Assembly (NCBI GenBank): GCA_945901195.1
Contig: CAMDKB010000061.1
Coordinates: 1-14,080 of the forward strand
Length of the DNA: 14,080 nucleotides
Source of the DNA: Rhizobium sp. Q54
GTDB taxonomy: Bacteria > Pseudomonadota > Alphaproteobacteria > Rhizobiales > Beijerinckiaceae
Direction: 5' to 3'
Position 1 is the first letter of the stretch, and each line of letters starts with the position of its first letter. A program made the position numbers and the translations under genes. Under the pieces are notes generated by a model. The model did not search any database, was not told the DNA's origin, and saw only the letters and a list, made by a program, of their open reading frames with translations. Below are positions 1 to 6,812 of the stretch, one piece after another.

Positions 1-2
1 TG

Positions 3-650
3 GGCCGCTTTACACGAGCCCCTGTCAACGGTCCGAATCTGACCTTCCGCGATCTCAGCCTGTTTTCGCCGGAGGGAGAAATTCTGGTTCAACGATTTTC
101 CGCTGATGTGTGTACCGGGGAGCGTGTGCTCGTTGAAGCTACGCCCCAAGCCGCTGAAGGCCTGTTTCGCGCTGTGGCTGGACTTTCGTTTCTTGGCGCA
201 GGCCGGATCGAATTGCCGGAGGAAAGTGTGCCGCTCTTCATGGGCGAGTATCCCTATTTGCCCGAAACAAACTTGCTGGATGCACTCGTCGAACAACAGC
301 ATCGCGACAAACTCGATAAAGATGATGTGGCTCGGGTGCTTGTAGAAACAGGTCTTGCGAAGCTTGTGCCGTTGATCGGGCGGAGGGGCAAATGGGAACA
401 GGAATTGGGTATAGAGGACAGGCAAAGGCTTGGTTTTGCAATCGCGATATTGCGCAAACCAAGCTGGATTCTCATGCACGAAGCCACCAGTGCACTGACA
501 CAAGCGGCCGAAGACCAGATCATGGAATTGCTCGAACAACGGCTGCCGGGTGCCGCAATCATCAGAATCACCCATCGCGGCGTGAGTGAGCGCGGCTTTC
601 AAAGGCGCATATCGATATCGGATGCCGCTGGGCCGGCCAAAGTATCTTGA
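3..650 (+). CDS. ABC transporter ATP-binding domain, 5' truncated by the window, degenerate
   Basis: The reading frame is open from base 3 and runs to TGA at 648-650, giving about 215 residues; the start lies outside the window. The fold follows the C-terminal nucleotide-binding domain of SbmA/BacA/YddA-type ABC proteins, where permease and ATPase are one chain: TGERVLVEA, FRAVAGL, a Q-loop-like region YPYLPETNLLDAL, RQRLGFAIAIL, KPSWILMHEATSAL and ITHRG are all in order. The key ATPase residues are damaged. The Walker A P-loop (GPSGSGKS in relatives, from memory) reads ATPQAAEG with no GK[ST]. The signature LSxGEQ reads LGIEDR. The Walker B aspartate is histidine (LMHE), although the following glutamate remains. 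The D-loop aspartate is threonine (SALT). The reading frame is otherwise intact, so it may be a non-hydrolysing domain or an early pseudogene. Family assignment is fairly sure; the transported substrate is unknown. Confidence 0.75.
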   Translation, partial: GRFTRAPVNGPNLTFRDLSLFSPEGEILVQRFSADVCTGERVLVEATPQAAEGLFRAVAGLSFLGAGRIELPEESVPLFMGEYPYLPETNLLDALVEQQHRDKLDKDDVARVLVETGLAKLVPLIGRRGKWEQELGIEDRQRLGFAIAILRKPSWILMHEATSALTQAAEDQIMELLEQRLPGAAIIRITHRGVSERGFQRRISISDAAGPAKVS

Positions 651-674
651 GACCTGAACAGGGAGATTGCGCCG

Positions 675-702
675 TTGACGGTCTGCACGCGCCTAGTAAT
701 AT
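675..702 (+). promoter_or_regulatory. candidate sigma70-type promoter upstream of the Bug receptor gene
   Basis: TTGACG at 675-680 (5 of 6 to the -35 consensus) is followed after 16 bases by TAATAT at 697-702 (4 of 6 to the -10 consensus). Transcription would begin near 709, ahead of the small ORF at 731 and the receptor gene. This is a pattern match only. Confidence 0.4.
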
Positions 703-730
703 CAAAATCATAAAACACGGGAGCTGCGCC

Positions 731-817
731 ATGGATGGGAATGCCGAACGCCTCGCGGGCAAACGTCATTTATGGGCGGATTTGATCCGCGAACGTAACA
801 TAAAATTTGCGCCCTAG
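731..817 (+). CDS. possible small ORF, 28 codons, unknown function
   Basis: ATG at 731 is preceded by GGGAG at 719-723 with 7 bases of spacing, a very good ribosome binding site. The frame ends at TAG 815-817. The peptide starts MDGNAERLAGKRHLW and is charged, with many Arg/Lys and Asp/Glu residues; it has no membrane segment or signal peptide. It lies downstream of the candidate promoter at 675-702 and 35 bases before the receptor ATG at 853. It could be a leader peptide, an unannotated small protein, or the remnant of a larger gene. I recognise no family. The strength of the ribosome binding site is the only positive evidence. Confidence 0.3.
   Translation: MDGNAERLAGKRHLWADLIRERNIKFAP
776..790. 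promoter_or_regulatory. perfect inverted repeat GCGGAT-TTG-ATCCGC
   Basis: Two perfect 6-base arms are separated by 3 bases, upstream of the receptor gene and inside the possible small ORF. It could be an operator for an unseen regulator or a short RNA hairpin. Chance occurrence cannot be excluded. Confidence 0.25.
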
Positions 818-852
818 AATCCTGTTCAAATTCCAGCGTGCAGGTAAGACAG

Positions 853-1887
853 ATGCCGGAGAATCTCCAATATTATCGTCCTCGCAATAGGGCACTGACG
901 CGCCGGGCTTTTGTGAGCGCCGGAGTTTGTGCGCTGATTTCAAATCCCGCACGAGCTGACGTGAATTTTGCTGGCAAGACGATCAATCTGATTGTTGGAT
1001 TTCCCCCGGGCGGCGGCGTCGACAATGGCGCACGATTGATGGCGCGGCATCTCCATCGATTTCTTTCGGGTACGCCAAATATCGTGATCCAGAACATGCC
1101 TGGCGCTGGGGGCGTGATCGCAGGCAATTATCTATTTACAAAAGCGGCGCGGGATGGCTTTACGCTTGGTGTTCCCGGACGCGACTGGCCACTCGTGCCC
1201 ATACTGAACCCCTCTGGCGCGCGCTATAATCCACTCGAATTTGAATACATCGGTTCAACGGGCGAAGTGAACACGTTCGTGTGGTTGCGCAAAAATCTGG
1301 GCATTGCGAATGCAAATGAATTCAAGGCAAGCCCAAAACAGATCATATTCGGCGGCCTGACCCCAGACACACAACCCAGCATGGTCGCTAAAATTCTTGC
1401 GCGGAACGGTTATCCCATCAAGGTCGTGAGTGGCTATAGAGGCACGGCCGAAATTATCAATGCAATAGAATCTGGTGAAGCTGACGCGATCGCGACCAAT
1501 GCAGCGAGTTTTGCGCGGCGGCCCGATATGGTGGAGAAGACCCAGCGACTGATGCAACTCTTACCGTCGAGCGAAACTCTGCCGCTGACGTCACAGTTTG
1601 TTGACGAGGAGTCCAGGCTGTTACTCAAGCTCACCGGCTATGCGAGTGCCACCGGCATGCCGCTGGTTGCGCCACCGGGCGCACCCGCGGAATTTGTTGG
1701 CGTCTATCGTGAAGCCTTTGCGAAAATGGCAATCGATCCATTATTCGTAGTCGAAGCAGAAAAGCTCGGCGAATCTCACGGTGTACCCATCAGCGGGGAT
1801 CAAATCCGGGCTATTCTGCAAGACACAATCAACGCGGCGACGCCGGCTGTACTTGAAACATTCCGCAAGCTGGCGTCATTGAGTTAG
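853..1887 (+). CDS. Bug-family (tripartite tricarboxylate transporter type) substrate-binding protein
   Basis: This is a periplasmic solute receptor of the Bug/TctC family, which captures organic acids such as carboxylates. From ATG 853 it has 344 residues. The N-terminus carries a Tat-like signal (LTRRAFVSAG, twin Arg at 17-18), a short hydrophobic stretch and a probable cleavage after ARA at residue 35. The mature protein opens with the family pattern INLIVGFPPGGGVDNGARLM, then NMPGAGGVIAGNYLF. ATG 853 is preferred because AGG sits about 10 bases upstream and the signal peptide then has normal length; a GTG at 838 would add five residues. The length fits the family. No TctA/TctB membrane genes are in the window, so the receptor may work with distant transporter subunits or in sensing. 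The next gene begins 17 bases after its stop, suggesting cotranscription. The ligand cannot be predicted. Confidence 0.85.
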   Translation: MPENLQYYRPRNRALTRRAFVSAGVCALISNPARADVNFAGKTINLIVGFPPGGGVDNGARLMARHLHRFLSGTPNIVIQNMPGAGGVIAGNYLFTKAARDGFTLGVPGRDWPLVPILNPSGARYNPLEFEYIGSTGEVNTFVWLRKNLGIANANEFKASPKQIIFGGLTPDTQPSMVAKILARNGYPIKVVSGYRGTAEIINAIESGEADAIATNAASFARRPDMVEKTQRLMQLLPSSETLPLTSQFVDEESRLLLKLTGYASATGMPLVAPPGAPAEFVGVYREAFAKMAIDPLFVVEAEKLGESHGVPISGDQIRAILQDTINAATPAVLETFRKLASLS

Positions 1888-1904
1888 TGATAGGGAGTTA
1901 TGAA

Positions 1905-2831
1905 ATGAAAGCATCGTTCATCCAACGGCATGGCGGACCCGAGGTACTCGAATTTGGCGATGTACCGGACCCCGTTGCAAAAGCCGCAGAGGTTGTCGTC
2001 GACATACATGCTGCCAGCGTCAATGGCGCCGACTGGAAAGTGCGGGAAGGCGGCTATGGCAGCGACACCCAATTCCCCTATGTACTCGGGCGCGATTTTT
2101 CAGGTGTCATCAGTGCGGTGGGAGAGGGCGTAACGGATCTGAATATCGGTGATGAAGTCTTTGGCGTTTGTGCTGCAGGGCAGGAAGGAGCCTATGCCGA
2201 GAAGATCGCCATCGCAGCTTCCATCGTGACGAAGAGGCCCGCGTCGATGACGCATGTGCAAGCTGCGGCACTGGCGCTTGGCGGATTGACTGCCCTTGTT
2301 TCCGTCGAAGATACGCTCAAATTGCAGCCGGGAGAAACCATCTTCATTCAAGGTGGCGCCGGTGGAGTCGCCAGTTTTGCGATCCAGCTCGCCAAGGACA
2401 TCGGCGCAAAGGTGATCACAACAGCCAGTGCGGCGAACCACGCGTTCCTGCGCAAGCTGGGCGCGGATGAAATCATCGATTACCGCTCGCAGGACTTCAC
2501 CAGACTGGTGAAGAATTGCGATGCGGTGTTCGATACCGTGGGGGGTGATCCCGCTCTTGCGACCTTCGGAATTCTGAAACCCGGCGGACGCGCGGCGTTT
2601 ATCGCATCCGGCGCCAAAGCGCCGACATCACCGCGCGCCGACGTGCAATCCCTGCGCCCGCAGGTGGGGCGTGACCGCGCCCATCTGGATCGCATCAGTG
2701 CGTTGTTTGCCAAAGGCGCTATCGCGTCGCCGGAAGTGCAACTCTTTGCACTCTCAGATGCGCAAGCGGCTCATCGCATCAGCGAGGGACGCCATCTGCG
2801 CGGCAAACTTGTGTTTCAAGTCCGCCCGTAG
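1905..2831 (+). CDS. NAD(P)H-dependent quinone-oxidoreductase-like protein (zinc-independent MDR family)
   Basis: This cytoplasmic medium-chain dehydrogenase/reductase of the quinone oxidoreductase (QOR) subgroup has 308 residues, a usual length. It begins MKASFIQRHGGPEVLEFGDV and has the GroES-like N-terminal domain (GRDFSGVISAVGEGV, residues 62-76, then GDEVFGV). The nucleotide-binding Rossmann loop is GGAGGVASFAIQLAK at 150-164, followed by GADEIIDYRSQDF at 186-198 and VFDTVGGD. The cysteine cluster of zinc alcohol dehydrogenases is absent, as in QOR-type enzymes, which reduce quinones or activated C=C bonds. ATG 1905 is chosen over GTG 1887 because GGGAG at 1893-1897 lies 7 bases upstream and the protein then starts at the family's first beta strand. 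It follows the Bug gene by 17 bases. Its 3' end overlaps the convergent monooxygenase gene by 16 bases. The substrate is unknown. Confidence 0.88.
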   Translation: MKASFIQRHGGPEVLEFGDVPDPVAKAAEVVVDIHAASVNGADWKVREGGYGSDTQFPYVLGRDFSGVISAVGEGVTDLNIGDEVFGVCAAGQEGAYAEKIAIAASIVTKRPASMTHVQAAALALGGLTALVSVEDTLKLQPGETIFIQGGAGGVASFAIQLAKDIGAKVITTASAANHAFLRKLGADEIIDYRSQDFTRLVKNCDAVFDTVGGDPALATFGILKPGGRAAFIASGAKAPTSPRADVQSLRPQVGRDRAHLDRISALFAKGAIASPEVQLFALSDAQAAHRISEGRHLRGKLVFQVRP

Positions 2832-4507
2832 CCGCAGATCGTGGCGATGATCTGGCTCGCATCTGCAGGCATGTCATCGCTGCGCCACGCGATATGACCG
2901 TCAGGTCGCACAAGCACGAAGCGCCGTTCATACAATTGCGCCGCCGCAGCGTTGTCTATGCGTTCCAGACGCATGGGCACGCCGGTTTTGCGCGCGGCGG
3001 CCAGCATAGGTTCACCTTTCGCGCCATCGACACCAAAACATAGCAACACGAAGCCGCGACCAAACATATCCAGCGTTGAAAATCCCTCGCGCAACCAGAA
3101 ATGCGGCGCGCGATGGCCGGGGCGTGCCGTCGGCGTATAGCTTGCCGCATCATGGGGCGGCGCGCGCGTTGCATCGGAAACCACGATTGGCGATCCCTCG
3201 TAATGATAGCCAAGGTGCACACCAATGGGCGCGAAATGCTTGATCTTCGGCGGCAGTTTTTCGGCTAGAGCCCGGCGGGCTGCAGCGCCTGTTGCGCCGG
3301 GCGTTTCGATGTCTATCGCATGAGCGAATATATCGCCGCTGCGTGCGTAATTGTCTGCCGCTTCCAGCGTGTTCCGTGTGCCGATGGGCCTGCGCTCGCT
3401 ATCGTAAGTGCCGACGAGCGCGGGGCTTCCCCAGCTCTGCAACACAGCGGCGATCTTCCAGGCGAGGTCAGCGGTATCGCCGATGCCTGTGTTCATGCCA
3501 AAGCCGCCCGTTGGCACAAACAAGTGACACGCGTCACCCGCCAGCACGACCCGGCCCTCACCATAGGATTCCGCCACAAGCTGACGCGGCAACCATTCCA
3601 GCGCAGAGATAATTTCGACATCGATATCCCCACCAATCGCGGCTTGAATGAGTTGCTGCGGATTTTGCTGGCGCGCCTCTTCTTCGGACTTGAAATAGCG
3701 ATTGAAGACCCATTCATCGCCGCCATCGATAGTATAAATGGTGCCTCCGCATCCAGGCGCGAGCGGCCAGTACATCACACCTGCGTTGCGCCCGAGCGCA
3801 GCGCGCAAGGCCGGAGCGCGAAAATAAAGTCCCAGTGCGATGCCAAGTGTACCTCGCCCCGTGAGCTTGATGCCAAGCCCCGTGCGCACAGCACTTTTGG
3901 CGCCATCACAGCCCGCCAGATATTGCGTGCGGACAGTTTTCCCCTGCCCACTGGCTTCCTCGACGAGCTCAATGTCAACACCACCGCTGTCCTGCCTGAA
4001 CGTTTCGATCCTCCATCCCAGCCGCAGTTCAATAAGCGGGCTTGCCTCCACATGTGCGCGCAACATACGCTCCAGCGGGGCTTGTGCCGTCCAGGTCTTG
4101 TAATAAGGGGAGGCCGTAGTTTCGGGAATGGATTGCGCCAGAGCTGCAGCGTCGGCTTTCAGCGCGTTGATGGAGGGAATGGAAAAGCGGTGGATCTCTT
4201 CGCCCAGCATGCGCGTGACATAGACCACATCCAGCGCCTGATTGCGTGGCACACCGGCATCAATGACGCGCTGGTCAAGGCCGAGGCGGCGAAAATGTTC
4301 CATGCTACGCACGCCGATGGAAATGGCGCGCGGATGCGGGTTCACCTCGATCTGCGGATCGACGACAATGCACCGGAGGCCACGCCAGGCGAGTTCGGCG
4401 GCAAGCGTGAGGCCGACTGGGCCCGCCCCGGCGATGACAACCGGCACAGCGCCGCGGGTTTGGAGAGCCAGGTCAGACAAATCGCCTCCGGGAGGATCAA
4501 CGGGCAT
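2816..4507 (-). CDS. FAD-dependent monooxygenase, PHBH/MhpA type
   Basis: This 563-residue flavin hydroxylase would insert one oxygen atom into an aromatic or phenol-like substrate using NAD(P)H and O2. Visible landmarks are the FAD-binding GAGPVG at 27-32 with the strand ending IVVD50, the DG motif CDGAKSAVR at 200-208, and the GD motif AGDACHLFVPTGGFG at 323-337 followed by MNTGIGDTADLAWK. The C-terminal roughly 100 residues (RPGHRAPHFWL, then FVLVRPDGHIAWRS at 530-543) match the thioredoxin-fold domain found in MhpA- and phenol-hydroxylase-like members. The length is like MhpA. The start at 4507 gives a short N-terminal lead of about 20 residues before the first strand. It is divergent from the acyl-CoA dehydrogenase gene (70 bases between starts) and convergent with the reductase gene. 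Annotating a specific substrate such as hydroxyphenylpropionate would be guesswork. Confidence 0.9.
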   Translation of the reverse strand: MPVDPPGGDLSDLALQTRGAVPVVIAGAGPVGLTLAAELAWRGLRCIVVDPQIEVNPHPRAISIGVRSMEHFRRLGLDQRVIDAGVPRNQALDVVYVTRMLGEEIHRFSIPSINALKADAAALAQSIPETTASPYYKTWTAQAPLERMLRAHVEASPLIELRLGWRIETFRQDSGGVDIELVEEASGQGKTVRTQYLAGCDGAKSAVRTGLGIKLTGRGTLGIALGLYFRAPALRAALGRNAGVMYWPLAPGCGGTIYTIDGGDEWVFNRYFKSEEEARQQNPQQLIQAAIGGDIDVEIISALEWLPRQLVAESYGEGRVVLAGDACHLFVPTGGFGMNTGIGDTADLAWKIAAVLQSWGSPALVGTYDSERRPIGTRNTLEAADNYARSGDIFAHAIDIETPGATGAAARRALAEKLPPKIKHFAPIGVHLGYHYEGSPIVVSDATRAPPHDAASYTPTARPGHRAPHFWLREGFSTLDMFGRGFVLLCFGVDGAKGEPMLAAARKTGVPMRLERIDNAAAAQLYERRFVLVRPDGHIAWRSDDMPADASQIIATICGYGRT

Positions 4508-4577
4508 TGGCCAATCGAACGCTATCTCTTATTCATGGATTTCAAGGCGTCAAATCGGCGGACAAACTGGGGGCGAA
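4508..4577. promoter_or_regulatory. divergent promoter region between monooxygenase and acyl-CoA dehydrogenase genes
   Basis: These 70 bases separate two divergent starts. On the minus strand TTGACG (4553-4548) is followed after 16 bases by TAAGAG (4531-4526), a weak -10, and would serve the monooxygenase. On the plus strand TTGGCC (4507-4512) and TATTCA (4530-4535) are 17 bases apart, also weak. GGGGG at 4569-4573 can act as ribosome binding site for the plus gene. Confidence 0.35.
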
Positions 4578-5741
4578 ATGGACATTGCCACGCATGAAGA
4601 CCATGGAGATCTGCGCGAGGCTGTGCGCGCCCTCTGTTCGCAATTCGATGGGGCCTACTGGCGCGGCATCGACGAGGCGCGCGGCTATCCCGACGCGTTC
4701 GCCGAGGCGCTGACCAAGGCGGGTTGGCTCGCCGCGCTCATTCCTGCCGAATATGGCGGTTCTGGACTTGGCCTGACGGAAGCATCCATCATCATGGAAG
4801 AAATCAACCGTTCGGGCGGCAATTCAGGTGCTGTGCACGGGCAGATGTACAACATGTCGACTTTGTTGCGCGCGGGCTCCGCTGAGCAGAAGCAGGCTTA
4901 CCTGCCGCGCATCGCCAGCGGCGAATTGAGGCTGCAATCCATGGCGGTGACCGAGCCGACGACAGGATCAGACACAACAAAACTGAAAACGACCGCTGTG
5001 CGCCATGGCGATCGCTATGTCGTCAACGGACAGAAAGTCTGGACATCGCGCCTTCAGCATTCCGAACTGATGATCCTGCTGGCGCGCACAACAGCGCGTG
5101 AGGCGGTGAAAAAGCGCACGGATGGCCTGTCTGTCTTCATCGTTGATGTGAAGCAGGCGCTTGGCAAGGGCATGAGCATGACGCCGATCCGCAACATGGT
5201 GAACCACGAAACCAACCAGTTGTTTTTCGACGATCTGGACATCCCGGCCGAGAATCTCGTCGGCGAGGAAGGCCAGGGCTTTCGCACCATTCTGGCCGGG
5301 CTGAATGCGGAGCGTGTGCTGATTGCAGCCGAATGCATTGGCGACGGCTATTGGTTTGTTGACAAGGCGCGCGCCTATGCCAGCGAGCGCATCGTATTCG
5401 ACCGACCCATCGGCATGAACCAGGGCGTGCAATTTCCCATCGCTCGCGCCTATGTGAATGTGCGCGCCGCCGATCTCATGCGTTACACGGCAGCCGCCTT
5501 GCACGATGCGGGGAAACCCAATGGCGCGGAAGCCAACATGGCCAAGCACCTGGCCGCCGAATCCTCATGGGAAGCCGCCAACGCATGCCTACAGACCCAC
5601 GGCGGCTTCGGCTTTGCAGCGGAATATGATGTGGAGCGAAAATTCCGCGAAACGCGCCTCTACCAGGTCGCGCCCATCTCCACCAATCTCGTGCTGTCCT
5701 ATATCGCAGAACACGTGCTGGGCATGCCGCGGTCGTACTGA
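4578..5741 (+). CDS. acyl-CoA dehydrogenase family protein
   Basis: This 387-residue flavoprotein of the acyl-CoA dehydrogenase family would introduce an alpha-beta double bond into an acyl-CoA and pass electrons to ETF. Domains in order: an N-terminal helical part (GWLAALIPAEYGGSGLGL, 49-66), the FAD/substrate beta domain (LQSMAVTEPTTGSD at 119-132, NGQKVWTS at 150-157), and a C-terminal four-helix domain (RIVFDRPIGMNQGVQFPIA 271-289, LQTHGGFGFAAEYDVER 338-354). The usual catalytic Glu near the C-terminus (YEGT in medium-chain enzymes) is missing: the place reads LYQVAPIST at 361-369. Glu245 in LNAERVL (242-248) sits where isovaleryl- and long-chain enzymes carry their catalytic Glu, so activity is plausible. 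ATG 4578 is chosen because family homology begins at once; the open frame extends further upstream only as shadow. The 3' end overlaps the convergent HEPN gene by 43 bases. Confidence 0.9.
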   Translation: MDIATHEDHGDLREAVRALCSQFDGAYWRGIDEARGYPDAFAEALTKAGWLAALIPAEYGGSGLGLTEASIIMEEINRSGGNSGAVHGQMYNMSTLLRAGSAEQKQAYLPRIASGELRLQSMAVTEPTTGSDTTKLKTTAVRHGDRYVVNGQKVWTSRLQHSELMILLARTTAREAVKKRTDGLSVFIVDVKQALGKGMSMTPIRNMVNHETNQLFFDDLDIPAENLVGEEGQGFRTILAGLNAERVLIAAECIGDGYWFVDKARAYASERIVFDRPIGMNQGVQFPIARAYVNVRAADLMRYTAAALHDAGKPNGAEANMAKHLAAESSWEAANACLQTHGGFGFAAEYDVERKFRETRLYQVAPISTNLVLSYIAEHVLGMPRSY

Positions 5742-6253
5742 CCTGTCGCCCGCATTTCTGCTGCAAAAGGGTTGAGGGGCTGACCCGCCATCCGGGGGAG
5801 GTCCCGCCCACGAGGGACCAACGAAATCACGCTGCAGATGACTGCCGCGAAGCCTCGCCCCATCGCAAACTTCGCCCTGATCGCGGCGATGAATTCTTCG
5901 GCTTGCTGACTCGCCCATGTCGCGTCTTTCGCGCTGACGAAATCACCGGAATAATCGGCAATTCGCCGCAATCTCTGCACCGCGTTGAGGTCTTCACCGT
6001 GCTCCGCCGCCAAATGCCCCTGGCCGATAACATGCAGACCAAACATGCCAATGAGACCATTATGCGTTTTGATTGGCGCGTTCAGCTTCTCAACGCCCGA
6101 AGCAAAAAGAGCCGCGTGGGCTGCATCAAACATGGCGTAGTAGGCGCGATTACACGCTCCGTCGAAATCGCCCAAATCCAGAAGCGCTTGCGCCGCAGAT
6201 AATGCGCGCGTTGCCTTTTCCATCAAGATCACAGGGGAAAGTGCAGTCGTCAC
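5699..6253 (-). CDS. HEPN-domain protein, putative toxin of a MNT/HEPN pair
   Basis: This 184-residue alpha-helical protein has the HEPN core of the UPF0332-like subgroup: RALSAAQALLDLGDFDGA, then NRAYYAMFDAAHAALF at 35-50, and RRIADYSGDFVS at 96-107 with AEEFIAAIRAKF at 118-129. HEPN proteins paired with minimal nucleotidyltransferases are typically RNase toxins restrained by their partner. It starts at GTG 6253, overlapping the partner stop by 4 bases (GTGA), so the two are translationally coupled. Two oddities: the position seven after Arg36, which I recall as His in related proteins, is Asp43 (a His follows at 45), so RNase activity is uncertain; and about 50 residues follow the normal end of the domain, reading into the antisense of the acyl-CoA dehydrogenase 3' end by 43 bases. 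That tail may be a readthrough extension after loss of an earlier stop. Family call is good, toxicity inferred. Confidence 0.78.
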   Translation of the reverse strand: MTTALSPVILMEKATRALSAAQALLDLGDFDGACNRAYYAMFDAAHAALFASGVEKLNAPIKTHNGLIGMFGLHVIGQGHLAAEHGEDLNAVQRLRRIADYSGDFVSAKDATWASQQAEEFIAAIRAKFAMGRGFAAVICSVISLVPRGRDLPRMAGQPLNPFAAEMRATGQYDRGMPSTCSAI

Positions 6254-6750
6254 AGCCGCACACCATCGCGGCGAATGTTCTCGATGAGTGCGGGATTGCG
6301 GAATATGCCGGGGTGCTCAAGCTCGTCACGCCAGAGGGGAAAGGCTTCGACCATGACGCCTGTTTCCATCATCACGTGAAAAGCAATGCCCGCCATGTCC
6401 TTCACGACAGGGGAGCGGTCAGCGCGCTCACCATTCAGGATCACGGCTATATCGGCATCACTGTCGGGCGTGTGCGTGCCACGTGCGCGGCTGCCGTAAA
6501 GAAAAGCCTCGCGTACCAGATATTTGCCTTCCAGCCGCTGCAGGAAGACGCGCGCTGCGTGTTCGGTAATAGGATCCAGCTTTCGCTTTACCAGCGCTCC
6601 CTGCTCCTCCACCGTTGGCGAGCCCACCGCTATTTTCAGGATTTCGCGGATTTCAGCTTCGGTGCTGCGGCCGTTGATGGCGGCGCGGATTTTTAGCGCG
6701 TGCAGCACATCATCGGCCAGTTTGCGCACAGTCACAGTCGCCATCGCCAT
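6250..6750 (-). CDS. fusion of FitA-like ribbon-helix-helix domain and MNT nucleotidyltransferase, putative antitoxin
   Basis: The 166-residue protein has two modules. Residues 3-42 (ATVTVRKLADDV, then LHALKIRAAINGRSTEAEI, REIL) match the ribbon-helix-helix DNA-binding domain of FitA/StbC-type antitoxins very closely. From about residue 80 it is a minimal nucleotidyltransferase: EAFLYGSRARG, then DSDADIAVI, giving Gly86-Ser87 and the metal-binding pair Asp98 and Asp100. MntA enzymes of this class AMPylate their HEPN partner in known pairs. Here the partner follows immediately with a 4-base overlap. The fusion would join transcriptional autorepression and nucleotidyl transfer in one antitoxin. 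ATG 6750 is used; ATG 6744 matches the usual family start equally well, and a TTG at 6783 is less likely. No clear Shine-Dalgarno is seen; a palindrome lies 5 bases upstream. Domain calls are firm, function inferred. Confidence 0.82.
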   Translation of the reverse strand: MAMATVTVRKLADDVLHALKIRAAINGRSTEAEIREILKIAVGSPTVEEQGALVKRKLDPITEHAARVFLQRLEGKYLVREAFLYGSRARGTHTPDSDADIAVILNGERADRSPVVKDMAGIAFHVMMETGVMVEAFPLWRDELEHPGIFRNPALIENIRRDGVRL

Positions 6751-6755
6751 CAATA

Positions 6756-6770
6756 CTATCAGATTGATAG
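6756..6770. promoter_or_regulatory. palindromic operator candidate CTATCA-GAT-TGATAG
   Basis: Perfect 6-base arms with a 3-base spacer end 5 bases before the RHH-MNT start codon. Read on the minus strand with flanks, the halves are CGCTATCA and TGATAGTA. Each differs by one base from the TGCTATCA/TGATAGCA half-sites I recall for the gonococcal FitAB operator, though the spacing there is longer. Autorepression by the RHH domain is therefore plausible. A hairpin in the mRNA covering the initiation region is an alternative reading. Confidence 0.5.
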
Positions 6771-6812
6771 CGTCTCTTCTCAAGATGCCATCGCACCTTC
6801 AAGCGCGATGGG

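Noticed and set aside
4242..4577. N-terminal extension of the acyl-CoA dehydrogenase frame
   Set aside because: These 112 codons are antisense to the monooxygenase N-terminus and have no homology pattern; the family begins at ATG 4578.
3320..4597. Long plus-strand open frame (425 codons) opposite the FAD monooxygenase gene
   Set aside because: It is antisense to a clear flavoprotein, has no recognisable domain and has low-complexity Arg/Ser-rich composition typical of a shadow frame.
6073..6696. Plus-strand open frame across the RHH-MNT and HEPN genes
   Set aside because: The minus-strand frames show real domains, a GTGA overlap and upstream signals; the plus frame shows none.
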